In this document: positions 34,432-46,189 of the stretch, piece after piece
How positions within the stretch are numbered: position 1 is the first letter of the stretch
Layout: every line of letters begins with the position of its first letter
Source: Hemerocallis citrina
Lineage: Eukaryota > Streptophyta > Magnoliopsida > Asparagales > Asphodelaceae
Assembly: GCA_017893485.1 (NCBI GenBank)
Contig: CM030358.1
Span: 253,249,228-253,313,227, forward strand
Reading direction: 5' to 3'
Length of the DNA: 64,000 nucleotides
Made by a program: the position numbers and the translations under genes
The notes under the pieces: generated by a model
What the model was told of the DNA's origin: nothing
The model's database searches: none
Seen by the model: only the letters and a program-made list of their open reading frames with translations

Positions 34432-37400
34432 TTTAATGCCTTGATTTTCATTTATGAAAATTATTTATTTTTGCACGTAGTGTGCACGTGCAATATTTTT
34501 GGTAATTACTTTCATCATGATGAGTATAGATATTTAAATATGTGCTTTTAATTATTTTTATACAAAGCCTTCTTTCAATTAGACAAAAAGCCTTTTTCTT
34601 AAAGCCCAAAATGTAATTCATTTATTTTATTTTAAAATAATTGTTTTGGCCCATAAACTAAAGCCCATGAGTCAATTTATTTTTAAATACAACTTGTCAT
34701 GTAGGATACAATTTAAAGATTATTTTTATACAAAATTTAATGTACAAATTTTTGGAGGCAAATGCTTGCACGTGCATTGCACGTACACATGCAATGTGCA
34801 CATTTCCTACACTAGGCCGGTTGTAATCTTGGAGGGAAACCAAAAATTTGAGTGGGATCATGGTGTGGTGGTTACTTGATTGTGGGTGGTTAGTATAACT
34901 CCTCCTTAAATCTAAACCATTTGTTCCTAACTCTTACTTCAATCCTAGCCATCCATTTTCCTAGATTTTTAGTATAAATACCCCCCCCCCCCCCCCCCAC
35001 CCATGGCTAGTGTTCTTGTGCAAAATTAATCCTTCCAAACCTATAGTCTAAATTACATTATCTAGTAGTTATCTTAGTGAGTTAAAAGATTGAGTTGTGT
35101 GTGGGAGTTGTGCTTGCAACAAGAAGAGGAAGGCCGGCTTTGGAGTGCTCGGTTTGGCATTGTTGGTGTGCTTGGGAGGCTTGTGTGCGCGTGTTCAAGG
35201 AGGAGAATTGCTCTCGTTTGCAAGGACATTGTTTAGGAGGTGTCGCTAGTTGTTTTTCTCTCCATTTAATGTGGGTAAATTTTCCCTATTTCTAAATAGA
35301 AATGCATGCAAGAATTAATTAGAAAAATGATGCATGAAAATGATTAATAAGAATGCACATTTAATTGGAAAAATGATCTATAATTGATTGAATTGTTGAT
35401 ATGCAAATTGTGTGTGTTTCTACTATTAAAATTCAAGTTGTGTGCAATATGAATATGGTTATGAATTGTGTAAAGAAACCTTCGTTAGTAGCATGAAAAA
35501 AATTACGTGCAAAGATTAGTAGTTGGACAATGTCGCTTTATGTGCTAAATTAGAAATTTTGTTATGATGTTGTAACGAATGAATTATGATGCAATTATTA
35601 TGTTTGGGGAATAAAAAAGAGCAGAAATTTGGTGTAGAGATTAATGAAATTAAAATGTCGAAAAAGAATGTATTAGTAGTAGTATATCACATTAACCAAA
35701 ATTGGATGGTAGAAATGTGTTAATTAGTTGGGAAAAATACGTTTAATTATTTAAGAAAATTATTTTCATATACTGGAATAAAATTCATGATGGAAATAAT
35801 TAGTCTGGAATTTTTACGGTATGTTAGTAAGAACAAATGAAATGAGATTTGATGAACGGCGAAATGTTTTAAATAACAGAGAGTATTGGTTAAATGGAAC
35901 TCGAATTGTACTAGTGACAACCCGAGCCTATAGCTCGAGTGGTCGGATTGCTCTACATCGCTACAGTATAGGGCGGGTCGATGGTTCGATCCCAGTAGCA
36001 TCGCATATTTTATTTCATGTTTTAAAAAAAATAAACACTGCAGCCGAGAGCATTAAATACTCTCAGCTCTTCTTCTATACCGTGGGCGGCACTCGGCCTA
36101 GTGGTCTGTGCCTTCGGCTGTGTTCTTTGTGGTGCTGGGTTCGAATCTTGCCATCGGCAAGATTGGAAAAAATATTTTTTGAATGTTTTGGTGATCAAAA
36201 AATTATGGAAAAAATATGACTATTCTTCTAAAAATATATGGGACTTATTAAAAATAATTTGGAAATTATTTACATAAAGTAAAATATAATTTGTGACTAA
36301 ATGTGTAAATAGAACTATGGTTCTATATTTATATTTTTGTGAAATTATATCTTGCAAAAGGACTTGAAATGAAGGATTAGAAGATTAATATAGTAAAGAA
36401 AGAAATTTTATTGTGTGATGTGATGCAAAATATTCTCATTTGAGAATAGTGTGAAATTTATGGAATGTGAATATCCATTTAGTGATGTGATTTCAATGTG
36501 AAGTTGATATCTGATGAAGTATAAAATTCCATGTGTGATTATGGCTATTGAACAATGTAAAGATCAAGCTATTGAAAGAGAAATCTGTTATGATTATGAA
36601 AATGAACTTATGAGTTGGAAATGCTCAACTTTAGAAATTGTGAATTGGAATTGAAACAAAAGAGTAGCTAAGTCTCCCCCGGCATTTGGAAAGAAATGAA
36701 ATTTGAAATGAAAGACCAATGTTGGTCATGTTTGAATAAATGAATAAGTCCGGTTTAGTGGAGAGGCTAACTCTAGAGCTTTGATTTTGTTCATGATTCT
36801 AATAAAAACTAAGGATTAGTGCATAGGAAGACGTGATGAAAGTGAGAGAAAAACACGAGTATGAGAACTAGAGTTTACGGTGCGGGTGTGTGAGCCACAG
36901 AATGCATGCTTGATGAGTCAAGACATGGCGTGGGCACAACTCAGTAATGATCGGACTTTAGCCACACTTGTGGGATGTTTGGTGACTGCATGAGGATCGT
37001 GTGCCATGAAGGAGGCTGAATTGCCACAGGCTATCTTCACGATGCGTCGTGACATGACGTGGGGTTCCCCTCCAGGTTTTCTATACACGTGCTTGTACTC
37101 ATAGATCATCTAAGATACTCACCGTAGTTACAGTAGTAGATTAATTCATGGCGAGGGATTGAACCCTACAAAGTTGAAGAACGATTAAGAGGCTTGCCCT
37201 CGGACCTATGTAGTATGAGATGCATAGAATCCGAACAAGTGCGCATTAGTGTCATCTAATATAAATAATTGCATTAAGGACTAAGTGCACAATTACAACA
37301 CGACATCAATAGGGTAGTCCCTTTAGTTTGATATGTGACAAGTTTGTGTTTGCTAAATATGGAAAATAAGTTATACTATTTCCAGCATAGAGAGCATGAC

Positions 37401-37694
37401 CGTGTATAATGTTCGTCGGTTGAATAAACTGACGTACCCACAGTCTTATATGCAGGTAAATGACATGATAAAGGTTAAAGAGGAACATTTGCTTAAAGAT
37501 TATACAATGTTGTTGTACATTCATTTCATTGTTGTAAAGTTTACTTCCGCTGTGCAATGTAAATTGTAATGTATTCATGTAAACTCTGATGTAAAGTGAA
37601 AAGTTCAAATTTTCTTGTAAAATTGTACTAAATGAAGTGGAAAGATCCTGTAGAACATCTCGAATTCAGTGTATTTGGGATTCGGGGCGTTACA
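34432..37694 (+). mobile_element. E3b: full chromovirus LTR (3263 bp), right end of the composite
   Basis: Starts TTTAATGCC (canonical TGTAATGCC with one change) and ends GGGGCGTTACA, followed by TTGAC. TATA box 34973-34980 with an 18-nt C run. Variants such as GTGATATACTACTACT and the U3 CACGTG block match E1's 3' LTR more closely than E2's. E1's 3' LTR and E3b may therefore be the two LTRs of one insertion, although they are inverted. Confidence 0.88.
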
Positions 37695-38251
37695 TTGACA
37701 GTGAGTTTGCATTTGAATATTGTGTTCTCTCACTCTCTCAGTTCTCTGTTGCCTGTTGGATGTATATCTTGATATAGAAACCACAATTTGTAAGAATGAA
37801 GTGCTTTGACTAATTGGCAGTTGCAATATCAGTTTCAAAATGAGACATAAAGTAAGAACCTAGTCAAAGTTAGGTGGTGTAAGATATGCGATTTGAATGA
37901 CCTGAATCAGCTAAATGCGCCTAGACTGTTATGGATGCTTCAATGTAAGAAACTTAAAAGTGTAATCACTCTATTTTTTATGTAAGTAAGACAACATCTT
38001 AAAAGAGCAATTTTGCAACGTATTGATTTTTTCTACATATTTTTTTTCAAACTCAATTGCACGAACAAACAACTTGTAGTCGGTTCGACCTTGAGTACTG
38101 TTGTATCACAGTACAGAGGCCATGGTTATGAAATATTATGGAGAACTGTAGGCAGAAGAGTTATGAAATACAAATTGTTTATTTTATAAACTTGCAAAAG
38201 ACCCCATTTTAGAACTTGCCTAGGGCCCCCTAAAACTTAGATACGCCCCTG
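37695..38251. mobile_element. Right half of the hAT-like element, with TTGAC duplication
   Basis: TTGAC at 37695-37699 is the right target duplication of the composite. The rest, up to the inverted terminus ACGCCCCTG at 38251, is noncoding. See the left half at 7455-8156 for the terminal inverted repeat and octamer evidence. Confidence 0.5.
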
Positions 38252-38388
38252 CTTGAAGACGGGCATGCTTGCAAGTTGCAAACTGAGCCCAGGCCCAAGG
38301 CAAAAGAAAATGTTAACATTGATTGTACTATTGCAACACTTCTCCGCAACCTTAATCTTTACCAAACAAAATAGTAAAAAAATAATAA

Positions 38389-38970
38389 TCTATATAATAA
38401 ATTACAAAGAAAGCTATCAAGTGGCTCTCATTCAATCTCCCCTAAAATCAATGGCCTAGATTGATTCTCACAAAACATATTTTCCCGCCCAAAATTTCAA
38501 ACCCAAAATTAAAATTTTCCCCCCAAAACAAAAAAACTAATTACTTTATTACTATCTCTCCTCTTTCACTTTTTCATATTTCTCCCTCTCTCTCTCTCCC
38601 TCTCTCTCTCTCTCCCATTCTTTCTTAACTTACTTAGAAATTTAGATTTTAAGATTTCAGGTTTGTAAAATTTTCAGAATTTTTATGTTTTTTTATTGCA
38701 CATATTATATTGAAAATAGCAAATATCTCTTCAACAGTTAAATTTCATCAATTTCCACCCTTAAAGTTCCAAAAAGTTGGATTTTACACCCTCATTTATA
38801 ATTATTTTTCAACATATACTAATAGAAACATGGACTTTTATTTACAACTAATTATTGTCATACTATTCAAACGTGAACTACATAATTATTGTTTTACTGT
38901 TTACAGGGCGTTTCATGTGTTGTATGATTCCGAAGACGTGCCGTAGGCACGTGTCCACGGGCAAATCTAG
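38389..38970 (+). mobile_element. Helitron-like non-autonomous element 1 (582 bp)
   Basis: Begins TCTATATAATAAA and ends CTAG. A short hairpin GTGCC-GTA-GGCAC (about 38938-38950) lies some 20 bp before the end, followed by CCACGGGCAAATCTAG. These are hallmarks of plant Helitron-type rolling-circle elements. No helicase is encoded. Confidence 0.75.
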
Positions 38971-39528
38971 TCTATATAATAAAACACAAAGAAAGCTATC
39001 AAGTGCCTCTGATTCATTAGGGTTGAAATCAATGGTCAAGATCTAACCTCAGAAAACATATTTTTTCGCCCAAAAGTTCCTCTCCAAAACTCAAATTCAA
39101 ATCCCTCCTAAACAACTCCTTTATTTCTTTATTTATTTATTTATTTATTTTTCTCTCTCTCTCTCATTCTCTCTCTCATTCTCTCTCTATTTACTTAGTT
39201 TATATTTTCAGATTTCAGATTTGTAAATTTTCAGACTTTTTATTCATTTTTTTATTGCTTATGTTATATTGAAAATAGCAAATATCTCATCAACAGTTAA
39301 ATTTCATTATTTTCCACACTCAAAGTTCTATGAAGTTGGATTTTACACCCCCATTTATAATTATTTTTCAACATATACTAATGGAAACATGGACTTTTAT
39401 TTACAACTAATTATTGTTTTACTATTCAAACTTGAGCTACATAATTGTTGTTTTACTGTTTACAAGACTTTCACATGCTTTATTGTTTCGAAGACATGCC
39501 GTAGGCACGTACCCACGGGCAAATCTAG
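38971..39528 (+). mobile_element. Helitron-like non-autonomous element 2 (558 bp)
   Basis: Starts TCTATATAATAAAACAC at the base after the CTAG of element 1 and ends CTAG with the same hairpin and CCCACGGGCAAAT. The two copies are clearly related along their length (ATGGACTTTTATTTACAACT in both) but diverged. They sit as a direct tandem. Confidence 0.75.
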
Positions 39529-39856
39529 AAAATAATAAATAGCAATTTGCATGACATTTTCTTGAATTATTCTATCATTCTATATTAGTATAGATTAGTA
39601 TAAATGTTAAAGATTCAAAAATAGTTTCCCAGATCTTTTCTATTATAACCTGCACAGGCACAACACACATATAATTTTTTCTTCCATTTTACCAACTTCC
39701 AAGTCAGTAACAATCTCATTCGCTGCATAATAATTTCTATCAATTCGCAGACACTAATCTTCGAAGAAAACCAAGGATATAGACCCACACCTTAACAAGC
39801 AAAATTATTGATGTAAATAATACTATGAATAGTTAATGTGACGATAAGCTAGCAAA
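39529..39856. other. Noncoding stretch downstream of the VARLMGL-protein gene
   Basis: AT-rich and without a supported gene. It lies just 3' of the minus-strand stop codon at 39857, so the 3' UTR and polyadenylation site of that gene should be here; several AATAAT/AATTAT words are present but none stands out. Confidence 0.4.
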
Positions 39857-41444
39857 TCAAAAGCATAGCCTCTTCCTACAATTCCCTTGTGAAATTAACT
39901 TGCTAAAACAACACCCGGACAACTCCCTAACAAACTCTTGTACCAAATCTCCTAATATGCCCCTCTCAATCGCTACTCCAACCCTCTCTAACTCCATTAT
40001 CTCCTCCCCAACCCCATCTTTCCACACTTCTCCGATGCTCTCCACCAGCGCCTCGCTCCTCCTCCACTTCCATCGGCATTGCTTAGGCCCACCTTCCCTC
40101 GCCCTTCTAGCCCAACCGTCGAGAATTTTTCCTTCTTTCTGCATAGTTATTGGCAATCTTTGTATCGGGATTTGGTGGAGGATGCAAGGATTTGACTCCT
40201 TAATGTCGACCTTATTCTTGTCGTCGTCCCCTGCATCATATATGGTTTTTAAATTCACTACAATATATAGCAGGAAAATTACTAATATCATTTTAGACCT
40301 ATTTTTGTTTCACTTAGCCAAATGACCCAAAACAAGGGAACTAGAATGTGTCGACTAATTTAAGTACACTAAACTGACCAGACGTAAAATTCACATGAGC
40401 GGGTTCTGATGCTCTTAATCGGATCGCTGCAATTGATCCGTTCTGTTCTTCTGCAACAAAAATATACTATAAAACAAATAAAAGAAAGAGTAAAATGTGA
40501 AACACTAGATTTCGATGAAAAACATAGCGCATTTTCGTTAGATATTTTTCTTTTCTTTTTTGTAAAATTGGATTACAAATGAACAATTAATTAATACTAC
40601 TGAATAAATTAGCATACCATTTTTTGTTGTAGCACTTCGAAATGTAGGAGACGACGCAAAGTCGAGAACCGAAACAGGGCTAGGCTGATCCTCTGTACTT
40701 GTACTAGTACTAGTGTTGCTGCTGCTGCTCTTCACCGGAGAATTATCTCCCAAAAAAGTAGGCACAGTCTTCTTGCTCACCTCAGCAACTCTTACCGCAT
40801 CGATGATCTTCTTCAACGCTTTGAGATCCTCTTCGCACTTGTCTAATGCTCCTAGGATCTTCCTCCTCTTCTCGGCCGCAGACTCCGGGCCCATGCACAG
40901 AACGGAGGCAGGGCTGTTCTGTTCCGGGATTTCGTGCAGGCCCATTAGCTTCGCCACCAACGGAGTTGGCCGTCTAGGGCTGTCCACTGTGGGATCCAAC
41001 GGTGTTCTTGTTGTCGTTGGCATTAGACGTAGCTCTAATGGCAGTGTCGGGCTGCGCTGAATTTCGTGCTTCTTCTGCTGTGTTTCCTTAGATTTGGTGC
41101 CGGTGTCGTTTTTCTTTGCAGAAAATGTAAATGGAGCAGAGTCTTTCTCGAGCGGCGGCGGCGGCGGTGGAGGTAGTTGTAGGGGCGACAATTGCGATGG
41201 TGGTGAGGAGTTGAAAATCTTGCTCTTTCTGCCGTCTGAAATTTCAACATGCATTAAATTCAGTTAAACTTGGTTAAACTTAGGTCATGCAGTATGAACA
41301 CTTTTAGTGTTTTTGTTGAAGGAAAGATTTTTATTTTTTCAAACTTCTCTGTAACTAGTGTTTCAAACTTCTCTGTAACTAGTGACAAACAGTGTGTCCC
41401 AAGGGCAAACAGCCAAAAAATAAGGGCCAATGGCACCAAGGAAG

Positions 41445-41509
<65 letters not shown>

Positions 41510-41816
41510 TCAATCATCATGTATAATTAAATTTGATATAAGTGATTATAATTGAGTGGATCCATATATGCATATGTATAAGGGGTGGCGAATGCAGTTA
41601 TTTACCAGAATTAGGCGAGGAGAGCCGTTTGCGAGAGTGGCTGGGGTGGTGGCGAGAAATGAACTGAAAAATTCCGGAAATGCAGCCGATACTAGTACTG
41701 CTACAACTAGTGTTTCTGCCACAGCTACTGCTAGTCTCTAGAATTGGATTTGGTATCGACGACGACGACGACGTCTGAATCATAGTCATCTTCTTCTTCT
41801 TCTTCCCCATCCCCAT
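39857..41816 (-). CDS. VARLMGL-motif (TRM/LONGIFOLIA-like) protein, four exons, 424 aa
   Basis: Exons by splice-site reading: 41816-41606, 41235-40618, 40450-40379 and 40230-39857. All three introns are GT-AG and phase 1, and the joined frame has no stop (1275 nt). The protein starts MGMGKKKKKM. It has a proline run near residues 93-98, the VARLMGL-type motif LVAKLMGLHEIP near 163-174, a short coiled coil (CEEDLKALKKIIDAVR) near 204-219, PSPVSVLDFASSP near 255-267, and a C-terminal segment (EEIMELERVGVAIERGILGDL) like the end of DUF4378 proteins. TRM and LONGIFOLIA proteins act on cortical microtubules and cell shape in plants. The exact subgroup is uncertain. Exon 3 and its donor (GTCAGT) are the weakest part. 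It is the only host gene I can support. Confidence 0.75.
41447..41507. repeat. (AT)n microsatellite in intron 1 of the VARLMGL-protein gene
   Basis: About 30 AT units in a row within intron 1 (41236-41605). The open frames across it encode only IY repeats and are not genes. Confidence 0.9.
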
Positions 41817-43445
41817 ACTCTCTCTCTCTCTCTCTCTGTTGCTCAATAGAGAAATCACTCACTCAGTAGGAGTAGTAGGCTAGAGGCATGGTTAAGGAAA
41901 TAAAGGCAGCATGCAAGATGCAAGTGACTGATAAAGAAGAGTATGAAGAAGAGGAGTAAAGCAAAAGAAAACAAAAGAGCAGGTGAGGGAGTGCGACTGA
42001 GTGACCGTTTCTTAGCTGCAGTAGTGGGCTGAAGAGTTACTGTTGTCCTCCACGTGTTCCCACTTTTTAAGGAAAACAAATTACGTACTGATTGATTCTC
42101 TTTACAACAAAACTGTGTTTAATCATTTTCTCAACAAGGCAAAAAATTGCTTTAAACTATAATTGAAGAATTAGATTTCTTAAAGTTAAAATACACCAAA
42201 TAAAATCTACTGTATTTCTACTACGTATACATCTCAAACTAGGTTCTGAGAGGTTTGGTTCCGAGCTCCTCAGAATTACTGCTTCTATGTGTTTCCTCTT
42301 TTATTAGTGGTTTGTAATGGTATAGGATCCTAGATCAGTTACATACTCTTGTTTGACAAAAAATAATCTACTGCATTTCGATAACAACAAAATATAACTT
42401 GGATAAAAAAAGAATATTTGGGCACCATAAGGTACTGTTTATATGGTGAATTTGGGGATATGAATTTAAACTTGTGTAGACATACAGAATACTATATAAC
42501 TAGATTAGGTTAGATTATGCAGTGTGCATATATTATGATAGTCAGTACTCAGTAGACTTGCAGGCTGGGGACGGCAGTCATTGTCTGAGCCCCACCAGTT
42601 TCCTACTTTTGTTGTGGAAACTGACACAAGCGACGTTATAAGACTGCAAAAATAGATTACTAAATTAAAGTAATTAACAAAGATGATTAAGAACAGTAGA
42701 GCAAAAGAGAAAAGGAGAGAGGAAGGGAGGACAATGATGGGATCCCAACAGCTAGAATCCTAAGCGGAGGAGACTTAATTAGAGACAACACCATGTGCAT
42801 GCTCGCCCCTTTTCAGTAGAGCTGGTTGCAGCTAAACTGCTTCCCGGTTCTGTCATCAATTAATTGTGTTGCTTCATTCATCTACTTACGTACCAATTAA
42901 AGTTAAGTAATGAAATAATTTGGAGACTGCTAACCACTTGACAATAATAAATGTTTTTTTCAGGTTCCAAACCTCCAATTGTAAAAAATGTTGAATATGA
43001 AATTAGGGTTTATTCTAATTGCGGATATTGTTTTACTAGAAGCACAATACCCTAGATATTCTGAATACCTAGCATGTTGGTCCCAAACTGTATATATAAC
43101 CAATACATACTTAATGGGTGATAATGGTAAAAATCGCAGCAAATCAGGGCCGTACGATTCCAGAACAATAACAAAAATTTTGGGGAATATGAGTCGAAGC
43201 AAAAAAACAAGAATATTTCTAGTGGAACAACTTTCACAATCAGGTGCTCTTCTGTCTTCACGTGGCTACTTCTTAGTTAGCTTTGTGGTTTTGTCTTGCT
43301 TGAGTTGCCACACACATCTATTTTTTATTGTTAACAAAAAGGCGATGAAAGCCCTATATTTTTGTCCTTTTGATTGGAGTCCATAATAACATGTAGTTTT
43401 CATTAATGAAAAAGAAAAGCGCTCAGTCATTCCGCAGAACACTTG
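41817..43445. other. Intergenic region upstream of the VARLMGL-protein gene
   Basis: A CT-rich stretch (41820-41838) just upstream of the start codon is typical of plant 5' UTRs. The promoter should lie within the first few hundred bases. No other gene, tRNA or recognisable element is seen up to 43445; the open frames near 42960-43390 overlap on both strands and show no domain. Confidence 0.5.
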
Positions 43446-43471
43446 CCCCCCCCCCCCCCCCCCCCCCCCCC
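43446..43471 (+). repeat. 26-nt C homopolymer
   Basis: An uninterrupted C run followed by GCGCGCACG. From here to 43687 no gene is seen. Its true length may be affected by sequencing error. Confidence 0.85.
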
Positions 43472-43687
43472 GCGCGCACGATTGCTCACAGAGTTAGCCT
43501 GGGCTTCTTCCTCAAGTCTTGTCATGATCGCGCACTCGACGAAAGAGCTTTACAAGTGGCATTGCCCTTCCTCACTCACGCGATATTGCTAGATTGGGAG
43601 GCCTACGCCCCATAAAAACTGTTTACTTGAGACTATCCCTTGGCCCGTAGGTCCTGACACAAGGTTAGAATTCTATCTCTTCCAGAG

Positions 43688-44350
43688 TGATATCTCACTG
43701 GTGGCTCGGGCCCCCCCAAAGGAGGCCTTCTTCGCCTTCCACCTAAACTGCGTAGGACCCTAAAACTTCAACAGGCAGATTAACCATAACGGGCATCTTT
43801 AATAGGTCCAGGTCTTCTTGAGACTCATCTACAAGACATTGGCCGCTTTTAAGCCCATTAAAAGCGACTAGGCCTATTAGGAGAGACACCCAAGCCATGA
43901 GGACTTAAGTCAAATCTCTTATCCCTAGACAAGAGAGTCTTATCTCTTAAGGGGGATAATCAATAGGAAATAAGAGATTCATATCAATCTAATGAATTCA
44001 TATCAATCTTCTAAAATGCTTCTCAGACCTATAAATACCTATCCCCCCTTTTCAGTCTGAAGGTAATCCGCAATTTCTCTTTCAAACTCTCTTTCTCTCT
44101 CTCTGGTTTTGACTTGAGCATCGGATGGTCAATCGTCGGGGCCACCTCCGGTGTTTCAGTTTTTTTGCAGGTCCATCGGCTACGTCAGCAACAGTCGGAT
44201 CCAGATCACGGTGTTCAATTAATGATCCAGATCTACTCTCAGGGGCTTTAACTACTTTTACGGTGACGATCAAAAGGTTGGATCTTTAGTAATTTCCTTC
44301 AAATGTAAACTCACTATTTGTTTACTCCCACACCAATATAAGCAGCAACA
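43688..44350 (+). mobile_element. E5 5' LTR (about 663 bp), old Tat-lineage element
   Basis: The right boundary is clear: GCAGCAACA at 44350 followed by ATTGGTGCCATCTAC, the same layout as E4 and N1. TATAAATA at 44030-44037 is followed by CCTATCCCCCC. The left boundary TGATATCTCAC at 43688 is inferred from TGATATGG of the relatives and gives nearly the same length as the 660-bp E4 LTR. Sequence identity to E4 is low apart from short blocks. Confidence 0.55.
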
Positions 44351-44352
44351 GA

Positions 44353-46180
44353 TTGGTGCCATCTACAGAAGACTACACAGATCTATTTCATAGATCAGAA
44401 CTTGCAGTGAGAAATTCTGAATTTTTCCACCATCCCACCAAGACTAAAAGGGAGAGCGACGGCCTCAAGCCGTCGAACCAAAGGGAAAGCAACGGCCTCA
44501 AGCCGTCGAACCAACTCCATTCGTCATCCAGCTCCTCTTGCGGAGGACCTTATTGCTCTTCATTAGCCAGATCAGCCCCAACAGCCTAATCAAGCTTCTA
44601 TCGACGGAGATGCATAAAGGGACTCCCCACAAAGTTGTCATGAACAATACCCTCTGCACACCCATATCTCAGTCCATAATGCTTCCACATATTCAATGGC
44701 CTCGTGAGGTCCTCGGAGGTCGAAAGATCTTCGCCAAATCATCAGCGCTAGGCAATAAGGAATAGATCTACGGATCCGCTTGGTTGAGATGCGTGCCCGA
44801 ACCGAGACCTTCCACTCAGAACGTCAAGTGAACCGGAGAAGCAACTCTTCCCCAAGGCAGAGATCAAAATACTCCTCCTCTCAATGGGGGTGCATTATAG
44901 AAAGAAGTCTGGCTCATGAGATTCAAAAGCATCTTGAAAGAAATAAAGAGAAAGAAGCCCCAGTCGCTAGGGACAAACTAGAGAACTTCGAGCATGACAT
45001 CCTCCAGGCTATCTGAGGCATTCAAGGTCAAGGTTGATGATCATGGAGCCGCCAATCTACTCCATCAAGAGAATAATCCAGCGACTCAACTAGATTGAAG
45101 AGGAAAGACAACCACGTCATTCGTCACATCCGAGAAGTAGAAGATCACCTGAAACAGATAAGGAACGATAGGAACCACTTCAGCAGGGCTTACCTCCCTA
45201 GTCGACCTCCTTTCAGAAATCCATCCTTGATGCACTCATTCCGAATAACTTCAAAGATCCTCAATTTGAGTCATACGATGGTGAATCAAACCTATCTAAC
45301 CATATTGAGAATTTTAAACTCTCATGATGGTCTACAATGCCACTAATGCGCTCACGTGCAAAACATTTTCCTTCAACTTTGAAAGGATCAGTAAGGGAAT
45401 GGTACTCACGCCTCACTCCAGAGTTAATATTCTCCTTCGACCAGCTCGAGGAGCTTTTCATAGCGCACTTTGTTACTAGTCGCAAGGTTGAAAAAATAAG
45501 TGCTTCCCATTGGGATTGAAATAGAAGGACGGAGAACTGTTGAAGGACTTTGTCAACCGCTTCACAGCCGAAGCAAGGTCTATTTCTTTCCTAGATTTGC
45601 CAGTGGCCGCTGTCGGTTTCCGCCACAACATCCCTTACAAAGAACTGAAAGACTCCCTCGCAAAGAAGCCACCCAGAGATTTCACTGAGTTCCTGGAGAG
45701 GAGCGACAAGTATATCAGGGCCGAGAAAGCTCTCTATCCTCAAGGTAAGAAAGATCCACCTTCCGGGAACAAACGGAAGAATACAAGCAAGAAAGAGGCC
45801 AAGAAGTTTCAGAAAGGTGACGTAAGTCAACGCTGTCCTCCTCCAACACCATGCTTGGACAAGTTCACTTCCCTGAATGTAAGTGTGTCTGTCATCCTCA
45901 TGGCAGTTGACAAAGACGGAATAGTCTGTCCTCCTCCCAAGATGACCATGACCAGTAAAAGAAAAGACATAAACAAGTGGTGCGGGTTTCACAGAGATCC
46001 TGAACACATAACTGATAACTTCCGAGCCCTTAAAGAAGAACTTGAAGGTCTGATTCGTTGAGGCTACTTCTCCCAATTCATTTAGAAAGATAACAATGCC
46101 GAAACCCCTCCGGCACGGGGGCCTAATAAGCATCAAGAGAAGCCAACCGAATCCCAGGACTCATAACACATGGTCATTCT
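44353..46180 (+). pseudogene. E5 gag, broken
   Basis: A primer-site-like TTGGTGCCATCTACAG starts it. Gag homology to E4 is spread over several frames: FNPSLMH/NNFKDPQFE near 45210-45280, REWYSRLTPE near 45400, then 45540-46061 with FVNRFTAEARSISFLD and a degraded zinc motif (WCGFHRDPEHITDNF: one histidine and the last cysteine are changed). Many indels and stops show that it is old. Confidence 0.75.
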
Positions 46181-46189
46181 CCACTCCAT

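Larger units (their letters stand above)
8162..37694. mobile_element. Composite of inverted chromovirus elements (E1, E2, E3)
   Basis: In plus-strand order the composite reads: E1 3' LTR, E1 pol and pre-gag region (minus strand), a 5' LTR remnant, E2 3' LTR, E2 pol (minus), the nested element N1, E2 gag (minus), a head-to-head junction at 32536-32550, then a plus-strand pol end, a truncated LTR (E3a) and a full LTR (E3b). Both outer ends are LTR 3' (U5) termini and both are flanked by TTGAC. An ordinary LTR insertion has direct, not inverted, terminal LTRs. Chromodomain-type integrase ends and a tRNA-iMet primer site place these elements in the chromoviruses, probably Tekay/Del. Confidence 0.75.

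Noticed and set aside
40341..40378. Ending the VARLMGL gene at the TAG at 40341-40343 (312 aa)
   Set aside because: Splicing at the GTCAGT donor (40378) into 40230 keeps phase 1 and adds a C-terminal domain that fits the family, so the four-exon model is preferred.
41260..41530. Frames of IY repeats across intron 1
   Set aside because: Translation of the (AT)n microsatellite.
43406..43615. Proline-run protein of 69 codons
   Set aside because: Created by the 26-nt C homopolymer; no supporting domain or context.
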